The notes under the pieces were generated by a model. That model saw only the letters and a list, made by a program, of their open reading frames with translations. It was not told where the DNA came from and made no database searches. A stretch of 64,000 nucleotides of DNA from Sycon ciliatum (lineage: Eukaryota; Porifera; Calcarea; Leucosolenida; Sycettidae), in the NCBI RefSeq assembly GCF_964019385.1, contig NC_088655.1, forward strand, positions 12,690,357 to 12,754,356, given 5' to 3'. The position numbers were made by a program, and so were the translations under genes. Positions within the stretch are counted from its first letter, which is position 1. Each line of letters begins with the position of its first letter. Shown here piece by piece: positions 25,200-61,038 of the stretch.

Positions 25200-25650
25200 G
25201 GATCTCGTGCTCATCTGTGCACCTGGTTTTGTTGTCTGAACTGACTGCACCTACTATGTACTCCGATCCGGCCTATATCCATTATGGGGAATTCCCCTGA
25301 GTAGACGAAAACAAGTCAGTTGAACAGGTGAACTTTGCAGGCCTGGGAGAGCATTGTACTGCACATGTCCACTGCACATGTACATTGTACACCTATGTGT
25401 CCTGCTTGTGGAGGGTGAGGTGATCGTGAGTAAGTAAAGTTTGCACGTCCGCGTTACCACCGGCTATACAATTGCGTTGAGAAACACAACCAGCTTAGGA
25501 AGTTTCGCATGTGCCAGGCCACCGCCATGCCTGTGATACCACACACGGATATCGCACTCATCTGTGCACCTGGTTTTGTTGGCTGAACTGACTGCACCTA
25601 ACAGTTATGTACTCTGATCCTATATCCATTATGGGGAATTCCCCTGCCTC
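25200..25650 (+). repeat. Direct repeat, ~105 bp, 345 bp apart
   Basis: CTCATCTGTGCACCTGGTTT through CCATTATGGGGAATTCCCCTG at 25210-25302 and 25556-25646. Confidence 0.85.
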
Positions 25651-25705
25651 TACCTCTCTGCCTCGTATCTGCTTGTTTCAGCTTCACATTCCTCTAGCCG
25701 CAGAT

Positions 25706-50484
<24,779 letters not shown>

Positions 50485-50661
50485 GTGAGTAGTCTTGCAT
50501 GAGCCCCTTTTAGCCCCGTACACATTCCCGTATGCACACACTCCTGTACACACATCTACATGCACACCGCTGTACACACACCCATTCATGCACTCCCTGC
50601 CGACCTTTTGCCTCGCTTACTGCACTGCTGACCTCTATCTTCCCACTCACAGTGTTCCCGC

Positions 50662-50750
50662 TTGCGCCCTTGCCGCGAGTGACCTTTTGCCTCCGGCGCT
50701 TGCTGCATGCACCCCAGTTCCTTGAACTGGGAACCGACTCGATTGCCATG
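50662..50750 (+). other. Possible further exon, frame unresolved
   Basis: Between CTCACAG and AATG/GTCGAC the reading VTFCLRRLLHAPQFLELGTD looks protein-like, but it needs phase 1 while exon 14 ends in phase 0. It lies just before the BEL insertion. Coordinates approximate. Confidence 0.2.
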
Positions 50751-50862
50751 CACAATGGTCGACACAAATTTCAAACTTACAGTTGTGCTGGGTGAAATCC
50801 AACCCAGAGTGCACTTGTGGCGCCTTTAACTTGAACGGTCCTTGACGCCCTGGAAGTGGTAC

Positions 50863-51698
50863 TGTGAAATTATCGACCACAACTAAAAACTACGCGGTCT
50901 TCAGACCCCTGTTGTGGCACGATTTCCTGGCCTTTTCGTGGAGACAACTAGAAGACTGTATTTACTTATTGGTTTCAACCACACTCTCAAATCAACCAGA
51001 AAACAACCAACAACAACGATCGCCAAATCGCTGTCATCAGCAAAACGTGCTCGCGTGCGTGCATTGGCTTACGTGTAGTCTACGTGTACATCAGTGTGCG
51101 TGCATGCATATCGAAGTGTACGAGTAGAAAAGAAGAATGATCATGCGCGCGCGCATGATGCATCGATGAGTCATACCACCACGTAACCATGGATATAAAT
51201 AATGGCGACGCGATGGCGACAGCAAAGTAATTATTAGTTCCGCGTACAAAAGCGCAGGTGCAACAAGGAAAAATCAGAGTGCAGAACAAACAGAAATTCA
51301 AATCGAAAGGAGATAAATATTGTGGAGATGAAGCAAATCAGTTTGGTCTGTCAGAGGGTGCTTGCGCCCAGAGACAGGGTGACAGCAAACCCTGTCAGAG
51401 AGAGTCAGTGTACAGAATAGGAATACATAGAACGCAGCACGCAGTGGAGTTGCTGTGGAGAGCGAGAATGCAAGCAACAACGTAAGTATTATCTATGCAA
51501 CTGATTATATCGGCGTATCCGACAAACACGCACAACAAACACTGCATTGTAACAACACACTCGTAAATGATGTTATCCCAACAACACTCATTCTATTTCA
51601 GCGCAGTGTCCTGTCCAATCACACTCAAAATCACACTCGTAAATCTCGCACACTCCCTCCTTGACAATATGACAACTGACACTCATAAATCTCGCACA
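50863..51698 (-). repeat. Left LTR of the BEL composite (minus strand)
   Basis: Reverse-complement match to 54526-55349 with indels; the same internal 46-bp duplication occurs at its U3 end (51653-51698). Confidence 0.85.
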
Positions 51699-51783
51699 CT
51701 CCCTCCTTGACTATTCAATAGTCAACTACATTACAACACTAGAATAGAAAGATGCGACTGCTGGTGCACTGCCATACTCACAA

Positions 51784-52516
51784 CCTGTTGGCACTGATTA
51801 GCTGCTGTACTGCTCGAGATGTTTTAGTGTGGCGTTGAGGAGGAACGGACTCGACGTGAGCCCGAACATCACGCGAGCGAACCGGTACACCTGCACATGT
51901 CGCTCATTCGAGAACGTCCGATCCCACCACAGGAACCGCAGTGCATTCCGGTCGTGCTCGCATACGTTGAGCATGAGGAACGCCTTCTCAATGTCCCCAG
52001 TCAGGGCAACTGGATAGCACCGAAAGCGGAGGAGGATGTCTGGGATGTGCTCCAGCAATTTGCGGAGGCCCGACAGATCATGCTCATTGCTGATACCTGG
52101 CAAGTTCAGCAGGGCATCCATGTGCGCACTGATTATACGCTGCGGATCTCCGTACCGCTGCTCTAGACACTTGACTGCCGCTGCGTAATTCGCCTCTGTG
52201 AGGCTCAAACCACTGATCACTGCTGCTGCTGCTCCGTAAACACTGCTACGTAGGTATGTGAACTTATCCGTGTCTGTCAAGCCGCTATTGGAGTGGATCA
52301 GCGACTTGAACACATCAAAGAAATGCTGCCACTCCATTGCGTTGCCACCAAACTTGCCGAGCTCTAGTTTCGGCAGCTTCACTCTGGCAGAGCTGCCACT
52401 GGCCGACACTGACGACAGCGTACTCAACTGTGAGTTGGACGCTGACGCCGCCACAACACTCTCTTCTGTAAGGGCAGCAAGCTTCTCAGTACTAGTATTA
52501 TCACTCGCGGCAACCT
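51784..52516 (-). pseudogene. Inverted second copy of the BEL gag-RT fusion, 5' truncated
   Basis: Minus-strand reading matches the plus-strand ORF from about residue 175 to the end, including the same gag-RT deletion junction. It differs by at least one 3-bp indel (one histidine of an HH pair lost). The 5' side ends at a CAG microhomology with the truncated LTR. Confidence 0.85.
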
Positions 52517-53111
52517 CAGCAACTCCACTGCGTGCTGCGTTCTATGTATTCCTATTCTGTACACTGACTCTCTCTGACAGGGTTTGCTGTCACCCTGTCT
52601 CTGGGCGCAAGCACCCTCTGACAGACCAAACTGATTTGCTTCATCTCCACAATATTTATCTCCTTTCGATTTGAATTTCTGTTTGTTCTGCACTCTGATT
52701 TTTCCTTGTTGCACCTGCGCTTTTGTACGCGGAACTAATAATTACTTTGCTGTCGCCATCGCGTCGCCATTATTTATATCCATGGTTACGTGGTGGTATG
52801 ACTCATCGATGCATCATGCGCGCGCGCATGATCATTCTTCTTTTCTACTCGTACACTTCGATATGCATGCACGCACACTGATGTACACGTAGACTACACG
52901 TAAGCCAATGCACGCACGCGAGCACGTTTTGCTGATGACAGCGATTTGGCGATCGTTGTTGTTGTTTTTGTTTTCTGGTTGATTTGAGAGTGTGGTTGAA
53001 ACCAATAAGTAAATACAGTCTTCTAGTTGTCTCCACGAAAAGGCCAGGAAATCGTGCCACAACAGGGGTCTGAAGACCGCGTAGTTTTTAGTTGTGGTCG
53101 ATAATTTCACA
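52517..53111 (+). repeat. Truncated middle LTR of the BEL composite
   Basis: Begins within U3 (AGCAACTCCACTGCG) and ends TTTCACA directly before the PBS. At several variant sites it matches the left LTR in its first roughly 400 bp. Confidence 0.85.
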
Positions 53112-53187
53112 TGGTCCTTCGAGCCGGATCGTGGAGCTTGAGATCGAGAGTCGATTAGTGTTTTAAAATCGAGAAATTTGGTCAGTC

Positions 53188-54426
53188 ATGGAGGAGAAGG
53201 AGGAGTCCAGAGAGACGAGTGAGACCACTAGCTCTGGGACAAGACAACCAGCAGTAGAAGCGTCGGCAAAGACGCAGGATCAGCTTGTTTTGCGCAAGAA
53301 GCGCAGGGTGCGTGGGGGCCATCGGGGATCGTGCACGAGATGCATGGGCGAGTTCCAGCACGTTGTGGACGAAGCTCGATATCTGAATGTGTTGGCCGAC
53401 GATGTCCGTGCGTCTGTGCGTCATGCACGCAATTTGCTGGCGTGCAAGAGGGAGCTGCTGGCCGCTCTGGACGCAGAGGTCTTGGATTTAGTGTGTGACG
53501 TCAGTGATGGAGACGTTGAGGAGGAAGTCATGGAGGCGGATGACTGGACACTGAAGCTGCAGACGTTCTGCAGCACACTGGACCGTATATTGGATTTCCC
53601 AGCAGAGGAAAAAGCACGTACCCGTGATGACCGATGCGCCAGTACACTGGGAGACAGTTCAGAGAGGACTGCAGACTCGCGAAAAGCAGTCAACCCGATC
53701 ACTGAGGTTGCCGCGAGTGATAATACTAGTACTGAGAAGCTTGCTGCCCTTACAGAAGAGAGTGTTGTGGCGGCGTCAGCGTCCAACTCACAGTTGAGTA
53801 CGCTGTCGTCAGTGTCGGCCAGTGGCAGCTCTGCCAGAGTGAAGCTGCCGAAACTAGAGCTCGGCAAGTTTGGTGGCAACGCAATGGAGTGGCAGCATTT
53901 CTTTGATGTGTTCAAGTCGCTGATCCACTCCAATAGCGGCTTGACAGACACGGATAAGTTCACATACCTACGTAGCAGTGTTTACGGAGCAGCAGCAGCA
54001 GTGATCAGTGGTTTGAGCCTCACAGAGGCGAATTACGCAGCGGCAGTCAAGTGTCTAGAGCAGCGGTACGGAGATCCGCAGCGTATAATCAGTGCGCACA
54101 TGGATGCCCTGCTGAACTTGCCAGGTATCAGCAATGAGCATGATCTGTCGGGCCTCCGCAAATTGCTGGAGCACATCCCAGACATCCTCCTCCGCTTTCG
54201 GTGCTATCCAGTTGCCCTGACTGGGGACATTGAGAAGGCGTTCCTCATGCTCAACGTATGCGAGCACGACCGGAATGCACTGCGGTTCCTGTGGTGGGAT
54301 CGGACGTTCTCGAATGAGCGACATGTGCAGGTGTACCGGTTCGCTCGCGTGATGTTCGGGCTCACGTCGAGTCCGTTCCTCCTCAACGCCACACTGAAAC
54401 ATCATCTCGAGCAGTACAGCAGCTAA
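53188..54426 (+). pseudogene. BEL/Pao gag fused to a reverse-transcriptase fragment
   Basis: A 412-codon intact ORF beginning 77 bp after the PBS. Residues about 1-200 are charged. Then KLPKLELGKFGGNAMEWQHF and the following helices match the DUF1759-type Gag region typical of BEL/Pao. At about residue 330 Gag passes straight into RT palm sequence (ALTGDIEKAFLML, later RVMFGLTSSPFLLNATL). The Gag zinc knuckle, protease and RT fingers are missing, and RT ends before the YxDD motif, so it cannot be an active polymerase. The fusion is in frame, as expected of a deletion derivative that keeps its ORF. Confidence 0.85.
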
Positions 54427-54525
54427 TCAGTGCCAACAGGTTGTGAGTATGGCAGTGCACCAGCAGTCGCATCTTTCTATTCTAGTGTTGTAATGTAGTT
54501 GACTATTGAATAGTCAAGGAGGGAG

Positions 54526-55349
54526 TGTGCGAGATTTATGAGTGTCAGTTGTCATGTTGTCAAGGAGGGAGTGTGCGAGATTTACGAGTGTGATTTTGAG
54601 TGTGATTGGACAGGACACTGCGCTGAAATAGAATGAGTGTTGTTGTGATATCATTTACGAGTGTGTTGTTACAATACAGTGTTTGTTGTGCGTGTTTGTC
54701 GGATACGCCGATATAATCAGTTGCATAGATAATACTTACGTTGTTGCTTGCATTCTCGCTCTCCACAGCAACTCCATTGCGTGCTGCGTTCTATGTATTC
54801 CTATTCTGTACACTGACTCTCTCTGACAGGGTTTGCTGTCACCCTGTCTCTGGGCGCAAGCACCCTCTGACAGACCAAACTGATTTGCTTCATCTCCACA
54901 ATATTTATCTCCTTTCGATTTGAATTTCTGTTTGTTCTGCACTCTGATTTTTCCTTGTTGCACCTGCGCTTTTGTACGCGGAACTTTGCTGTCACCATCG
55001 CGTCGCCATTATTAATTTTATATCCATGGTTACGTGGTGGTATGACTCATCGATGCATCATGCGCATGATCATTCTTCTTTTCTACTCGTACACTTCGAT
55101 ATGCATGCACGCACACTGATGTACACGTAGACTACACGTAAGCCAATGCACGCACGCGGGCACGTTTTGCTGATGACAGCGATTTGGCGATCGTTGTTGT
55201 TGTTTTTGTTTTCTGGTTGATTTGAGAGTGTGGTTGAAACCAATAAGTAAATACAGTCTTCTAGTTGTCTCCACGAAAAGGCCAGGAAATCGTGCCACAA
55301 CAGGGGTCTGAAGACCGCGTAGTTTTTAGTTGTGGTCGATAATTTCACA
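54526..55349 (+). repeat. 3' LTR of the BEL composite
   Basis: Starts TGTGCGAGATTTA after a purine tract AAGGAGGGAG; ends TTTCACA. The first 46 bp are tandemly duplicated with the purine tract (second start at 54572). Confidence 0.85.
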
Positions 55350-55889
55350 GGTACGAATGCAGCTGGACGTACACATGTACAAGTACAATGATGTAATCGG
55401 AACTGGTCCAGGGCGTCAGGGTTGCACTTTGGGTCGGATTTCAGTGAGCACAACTGCACTTCCAAGGACCACAAGCATACTACCAAGAGTAGATAAACAA
55501 GGGTGTGCAACTCCGCATCTCTCCTGCACAATCTGCAGATACCCCGGCCCACGGTGGAATTTTTCTGTTGACGTCACCTTTTTCAGAAGCACGCGCATCT
55601 TGCAGCGGAGCAGTGTGAAAGCACGTGCCGGGCACCGACCTTGTAATGTAAAGCCCGGCCAAGTGCAGGAGGCGAAACTTCCCAAAAGACTCGCAGAACG
55701 TGCGTCGTAGAAAAGACTACATCAAGAAAGAATTCCGCCGTTGGCCGACCCACTCTTGTTTGCTAGCATCTACTCTTGTTTGCTAGTATCTACTCTTCAT
55801 AATAGTACTGTATAGCCGAGGTCATGTATACCTGGCGTCGAATGGCTGGTGTTGCATGAATGCAGGATCCTCAAGATAGTTCTTTACAT

Positions 55890-56015
55890 CCCCCCTTGGA
55901 CATTGTCAGGGAAGTGGACTGTCAGAAAAGTGGAAAAATGCCAACCCCACCAGCACTCTTACCTGGGACCTCGCTTGTCATGAGTAATGCTCCAACCATC
56001 TGAGCTGTGAGGTGA
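55890..56015 (-). repeat. tRNA-like SINE remnant, minus strand
   Basis: The complement reads AGCTCAGATGGTTGGAGCAT (tRNA D-arm/A-box pattern), then a degenerate B box GAGGTCCCAGG, then a body. It is not a foldable tRNA gene by eye. Confidence 0.5.
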
Positions 56016-56074
56016 CGTATTTGTCACTCCACAGGCCCCTCACAACACGTACCACACATGCACACTTATCTGTG

Positions 56075-56076
<2 letters not shown>

Positions 56077-56125
<49 letters not shown>
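56077..56125 (+). repeat. (GT)n microsatellite
   Basis: About 22 GT units, left of the fragment related to the long-TIR element. Confidence 0.95.
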
Positions 56126-56132
56126 CAGTTGT

Positions 56133-56300
56133 GTGGATTAGACAGTTATCTGGCGCTTGTCTTGATCTGTTTCAATCAGAATCAGATCTGCTATCACTGC
56201 TATAAAGAGAAAATCTGTGAGTGCACATCCAGTGCATTTGCAGATTTACGTGCTTCTCTTGCGACGGGCGTATACATGGTACATGGTGTGTGTGGGTATG
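56133..56300 (+). repeat. Fragment related to the long-TIR element middle
   Basis: Matches 19440-19570 (stretches such as AATCTGTG, CATCCAGTGCATTTG and GGGCG-ATACATGG) at about 85 percent by eye, again followed by (GT)n. Confidence 0.65.
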
Positions 56301-57294
56301 TGTGGGTATGTGTGTGTGTGTGCGTGCGCGCACGTGCGTGTGTGTGTCATACCACGGCACTGACTTAGATGCAACTGTGTGATGCATCAAATAGGAACGT
56401 TGTTGTGTGAGTAGTGGCTGCTTTGCCGTTACAGCAGTTTTGGTCATATGGTGGATGCAACCCGACTTCTCATAAATATTGGCAGTCTTACGACGAGTCA
56501 AGAGATGTTGAATAAATAAATAAACAAATCTCTGTACGTTTGATGCCGTTTGAAACGATACAGGCCAAGCTGAAGACCTGAGGACAGAGCTGTTCAGATC
56601 GAAGGGTCGAGCGGTGCACCGGAATGGAAGACTTGTGCGGAGACGAACAAATCATAGGAAATGCTCCACTAGCAACGAGGAACGTCAGACCCAGCAGCGC
56701 AAAAGGAGATAGGAGTGAGTGAGTGAGAGAGAGAGAGGAGAGAGAGAGAGAGGTTAGGGTGTTACGGAGGCATTCATCCAAGCTGCTGCCCTCCATCTAT
56801 GTGGCTGTTGACAACATTAGCACCGCTATTGTCTTGGCTTTGGTGGAATGCATACATGTGGCCAATTGACCAATCCAAAGGAAAGAATCGTGGAAATTTT
56901 CAAATTGCTTGTCTGTCTTCATCATTGAAAAATGCTACTACAGCGTTTACAATCTGTCATACTTTGCTGAGAATTATTTACATTTTACAAGCTTTCTTTC
57001 ACTTATTTCGAAGAACTTTCAAAACTTCATCAACAGAAGATGAAATTAATAAATTATTGCAGTGTGTACAGCCAAGTGTATACATGTATTTGGGTAGTAA
57101 GTGGTAGTAGTGATTCTTATCCACCTGGGGACTTGGCTGCACTAATGGCCGCCGTGCTTCTCCTTCCTCTCTACCTCGACCTTTCTATGGCCATCTTGCT
57201 CCTCGGTTGGATTGGAGGATTTCTCCCAGCTCTAGTTTCCAATCTTTCTAGTTCACTTTCAAGTTTGAATTATTTTGAATTCAGAGTGTATTTA

Positions 57295-57702
57295 GGGGCC
57301 GTCCGTGAATATCGATGTTTTTTTCAAGACGATATTTGTTCATTTCTCCCCCTTCAAAACGAACATACACATGTTTATGCAAGGGTTCGATATTTTTAAT
57401 GAAGTTCAATTTCCTCATGAAACGTGACCAGCTGCCACTCTAATTTCACCGTACACCTAGGTTTATGTTGCCACGGTCGCACAACCTTGCCATGGCTATG
57501 CTCACGATACGCACATGATACGAGGTTGACTTTCACATTGTGTAGGTCATAAACTACATGTTCGAACAGTGCCCGTCCATAGATAGAGTTCGATATTTTT
57601 TTCTGCAAAGACAAGACGAACAGGGCCCAAACCCCCTCCCCCCCCCCCCCCAAACGAACGAATATCTTCTCTAAAAAAACATCGATATTTGTGGACGACC
57701 CC
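57295..57702. mobile_element. PIF/Harbinger-like MITE, family M
   Basis: GGGGCCGTCCGTGAATATCG at left and the complement of GGGGTCGTCCACAAATATCG at right, flanked by TTA on both sides. Confidence 0.82.
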
Positions 57703-57821
57703 TTAGACAAAATAATGCTGCCTGCTGGTCCACACTGTACTGATAATCTGATACCACTCATTCCAAATTGATACTACCGGTAATACTTGAAGATCAAGAT
57801 TCAAGAGTCCTCTGTGCGTGT

Positions 57822-58020
57822 GTGTGTCCCATAAGTGGGATCATTCCCAAGTCCACCCATAGTTTGGGTATTTAGGGGGGGGGGGGGGTTGGCCGATGGG
57901 CAGTTCAATAGCCAATTGAGCCATCTTTCCAAGATTCCTTTTGTATCTCTCTCCCCTCTCCCAGGAAGACCCACGTGACCAGTTTCGGCAGTGAGCAAGT
58001 ACAAGTGTGTGTGTGTGTGT
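57822..58020 (-). repeat. MSF2, partial copy 4
   Basis: AAGTCCACCCATAGTTTGGG, GGAAGACCCACGTGACCAGT and AGCAAGTACAAGTGTGTG; complement of 2700-2880. Contains a G tract. Confidence 0.82.
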
Positions 58021-58031
58021 GTCATTTTTAG

Positions 58032-58187
58032 CACCTACGGTTGCCAGCTTGAGTTTCTGTTGCATTCTTATGCCATTTATACTGCTATTGTGCAAGAACT
58101 GCTGCTGCAGCTGGATAGCTCCCAGTCACACAGACTTATCGACTTACATGTATCGTTCCCTCTTATGTCCAGGCTGCCTGTTTTTTA
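58032..58187 (+). CDS. Candidate terminal exon, possibly of the ROCO gene
   Basis: After ATTTTTAG the frame TYGCQLEFLLHSYAIYTAIV and following is open for 51 codons to a TAG at 58185-58187. It is leucine-rich and helical. Phase 2 is required upstream, so at least one unseen exon would have to lie between it and exon 14. An AATAAA occurs near 58620. No family recognised. Confidence 0.3.
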
Positions 58188-58228
58188 GAGGCATCAGTGC
58201 CCGATGATTGTGATTTTACTTCACACAT

Positions 58229-58230
<2 letters not shown>

Positions 58231-58280
<50 letters not shown>
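58231..58280 (+). repeat. (CT)n microsatellite
   Basis: About 25 CT units after the candidate terminal exon. Confidence 0.96.
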
Positions 58281-58284
<4 letters not shown>

Positions 58285-58289
58285 GTGTC

Positions 58290-59240
58290 CTTAAAGAGTA
58301 CATGTGCTGTACAATGTACATTAATTTTCATCATAATGCTCGGCCAGTCACTCTGACTCCTCCTGAGCTCCGCTGATGACCGTGACCTAAGTTAGCCAGG
58401 TCAAGACAGCTAGCTGTGCCGAGATCACGGGCACCCTACAAGTAGACGTGTGTGAACGGCTTTGCACGTTGTGCATGTTGTGCACTGAGCTATTGCAGTG
58501 ACCGTGCCTACGAGGATGTACTCTTGGCAATAGGCATTGTGTACAGTTCTGGAATAGATGGTTCACACGTACATGTACTTGGCTGCTGTTGTATATTTGT
58601 ATTGTTGCTTCGAACAGGAAAATAAACCTTCTTACATAAAGTCGACAGAGAGGGGAGGACCAAGGGTTAAACCAATGCATGCGACACATGGCCAGTAACA
58701 GTGTCGCCGGCTGATTCCTCCATCATGACTTCGAGTTGGAAGTGCTGCATTACTAACTATATCTAAGAAATTTGGGAAAAGAACAAAAATTAGGTTTCTC
58801 ACAAGTAACAGTTTCGAAGAAAAATTAAATTCAGTATCATACCTTCGGGGATCATACTTTCAATACCTCCTCATCAAATGGAATGCAGGAGAAAAGAATT
58901 GAATGAGAACAATACAGGAGAGAGGTGATAGAATAGCGCAAAAAAAAAGACTTAGAGCAGCCAAAAGACAACAGCGGTAAAAATGCGTGACCTCATACAC
59001 ATAAAGGGAATGACAAAAAATGATGCAAGTTAACAAGCAATGGACACAACTAACGAGTCAGAATTTTCGACAACCCACCTAACGGCCTAAGTGGGAATTT
59101 GATTTGCTTCTGTTTGCATTAGTTCTTTGTGTGAATAAAACAGCTTCTAAAATTTCAAAGCTCTTAAAGAGCTTCTAAACATTCAATGATTTAGCACTAC
59201 TTGTAGCACTGCATATTTGTGATAAAATAGAAAAGCAAAC
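58290..59240. other. Unassigned sequence
   Basis: AT-rich, one AATAAA near 58620; no gene seen. Confidence 0.5.
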
Positions 59241-59243
59241 AAG

Positions 59244-59570
59244 CATTGCTTGTCTATTCCATCAGCACGCTTGTTGGGTTTCTTCACACTTCACTTGCAC
59301 CTTTTTGTCTTTTCTTCTGTGCATGAGGTCACGCATTTCACCGTTGTTGTTTCTGGCTTCTCATATTTGTCCTGTTCTGTCACCTCTCTGCTGTATTAAA
59401 TTGCTTGTCTATTCCATCAGCACGCTTGTTGGGTTTCTTCACACTTAACTTGCACCTTTTTTGTCTTTTCTTCTGTGCACGAGGTCACGCATTTCACCAT
59501 TGTTGTTTCTGGCTTCTCATATTAATTTTGTCCTGTTCTGGCACCTCTCTGCTGTATTAAATTCATTGTT
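59244..59570 (+). repeat. Tandem duplication, ~152-bp unit
   Basis: TTGCTTGTCTATTCCATCAG through CCTCTCTGCTGTATTAAAT twice. Diverged inverse matches at 58850-58930 and 59565-59625 suggest the pair lies inside a larger inverted-repeat element. Confidence 0.8.
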
Positions 59571-59657
59571 CTAGCTCAAATTCTTTTTTCCCTGTATTCC
59601 ACCTGATGAGAAGGTAAAATGGCATTGTATTGGAAGTACAGTACATGTACAGTAGTA

Positions 59658-60135
59658 CAGGTGAAATCCTGATAATTCGAATATGGCTTAATTCGAACAT
59701 ACCGCTTAATTAGAAGTTTTTCAAGGACCTATTTCTATCAATACGATTCCCACATAAAACTTTCTGATAATTCGAACCTCGAACTGGACATGTCCGGTTA
59801 ATTAAAAGTCCCACAGATTCCACTTACATAGAAAATGCGTGGGATTTGTGCTGATAATTCGAAGTATATTAGTAGCAAAGTGTAATTCGAAGTTCACTGT
59901 AGATCTACTTGAAGTACATTGTACTGGTCAAGTCAGTTTGCATGAGCAGGCTGTGCTGGTCAGTTCAGTATCCGTGAAATCTGTGTCTAAGGTCCATAGC
60001 ACAACTCTGCGTGACCCTGAGAGCACTTTGACATGCATATTGTGTTGTCGGCTCATGTTTGGATAATTAGAATGTCCGGATAATCAGAAGTTTTTTCCTG
60101 GCATTTTGAGGTTCGAATTATCAGGATTCCACCTG
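59658..60135. mobile_element. pogo-like MITE, family D, 478 bp
   Basis: CAGGTGAAATCCTGATAATT tip and its complement, TA flanks, many AATTCGAA motifs inside. Confidence 0.87.
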
Positions 60136-60392
60136 TACCTCTCAGTCTGTTTTTTTTTTTAAATCAGGCGCGTGCCCTGTATGGTTGCCCGGAACCCCCC
60201 CCCCCTTTTTCGCTCAAAATGCAGGATTTTGCTTCATTTTTTGAAAAATTTCCGGGGGAGGTCCCCCCCAAACCCCCCTTGAAGGGCACCGGCGCACCGC
60301 CTGGAAACTGTTGCTTGTGGGGAGCCTGAGGTTCGTTCTTTTCCCAAATGTGAGTGACATACATGTACTTCAGAAGTATGGACTGAACATTA

Positions 60393-60772
60393 TGGGGTAT
60401 TCACACGACAGGCACTTGCACGTTTTACAGGGAGTGACGTATGAGAAAAGTGACTGTATGGATTCACACAGCTGCACTCGACGACAGGCACGTTTGCATT
60501 TTTGAATGCTTCACCGACCAGTAGCCATGGGTATTTCAAATTTTCAAAACACACATACGATAATTATCATGCTCTAAAGAGCTGCGTAAAAAATCAAGTC
60601 TTGTTTCGCGCTTTTTGGTGTAAATGTACTCGTGCACGCCACGATTATCGTGAAAGTGGGCCCCAGCTCGCTTTCACTTTTCAGCCACTTTCAGGCACTT
60701 TTCTCGTTCACAGGTAAAATACCATAGCAACTTTCCGGTGCACGTGGATTTGCCTATCGTGTGAATACCCCA
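60393..60772. mobile_element. Family L, copy 2, inverse orientation
   Basis: TGGGGTATTCACACGACAGG tip; TTA flanks (60390-60392, 60773-60775); reverse-complement match to copy 1 over its length. Confidence 0.82.
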
Positions 60773-61038
60773 TTATGATTATGACGAGTAGAATTCTGAT
60801 TTCACTATAACCATTGCAATCTTCATTCTGGTACCTTCTGACACAATTTTGTTGCTCACCTTACAGTTACTGCTTACGTAGTCCAGTTGAGCACGTGTAA
60901 TTATTTCCATCTCCAATGGCAGCCAGAACGATGCACCCTGCGCTTCTCTCTAATTGCCATTGCCATTGCCTGCTTGCTGACTTTCTATTCTTCTCTTCCG
61001 TCTAAAAATAAGAAATGAATGGACCGTATGCGTGTTAA

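Larger units (their letters stand above)
50863..55349. mobile_element. Composite, inverted BEL/Pao LTR insertion
   Basis: Outer ends are LTR termini (TGTGAAATTATCG at 50863; its complement ending 55349) flanked by one 5-bp duplication GGTAC (50858-50862, 55350-55354). Inside are: minus-strand LTR 50863-51698; minus-strand internal fragment 51699-52516; a plus-strand LTR missing its first roughly 240 bp, 52517-53111; a PBS, TGGTCCTTCGAGCCGGATC, at 53112; a plus-strand gag-RT ORF; and a plus-strand LTR 54526-55349. Outer boundaries and target duplication indicate one insertion of an already rearranged molecule. Confidence 0.88.
50782..55465. mobile_element. MITE split by the BEL composite
   Basis: Left flank CAGTTGTGCTGGGTGAAATC (50782) and the complement of the right flank, CAGTTGTGCTCACTGAAATC (ends 55465), match, as do inner TGACGCCCTGGA motifs. 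Removing 50863-55354 leaves a roughly 195-bp imperfect palindrome. Confidence 0.62.
55466..57290. other. Mostly unassigned sequence
   Basis: Apart from the SINE remnant and simple repeats, holds AT-rich DNA with short ORFs. A GA tract at 56718-56752. No exon linking the ROCO gene to 58032 could be fixed. Confidence 0.4.

Noticed and set aside
50863..55349. Two independent BEL insertions
   Set aside because: Only one target duplication, at the outermost ends; the inner copies lack their own and share the same internal deletion.
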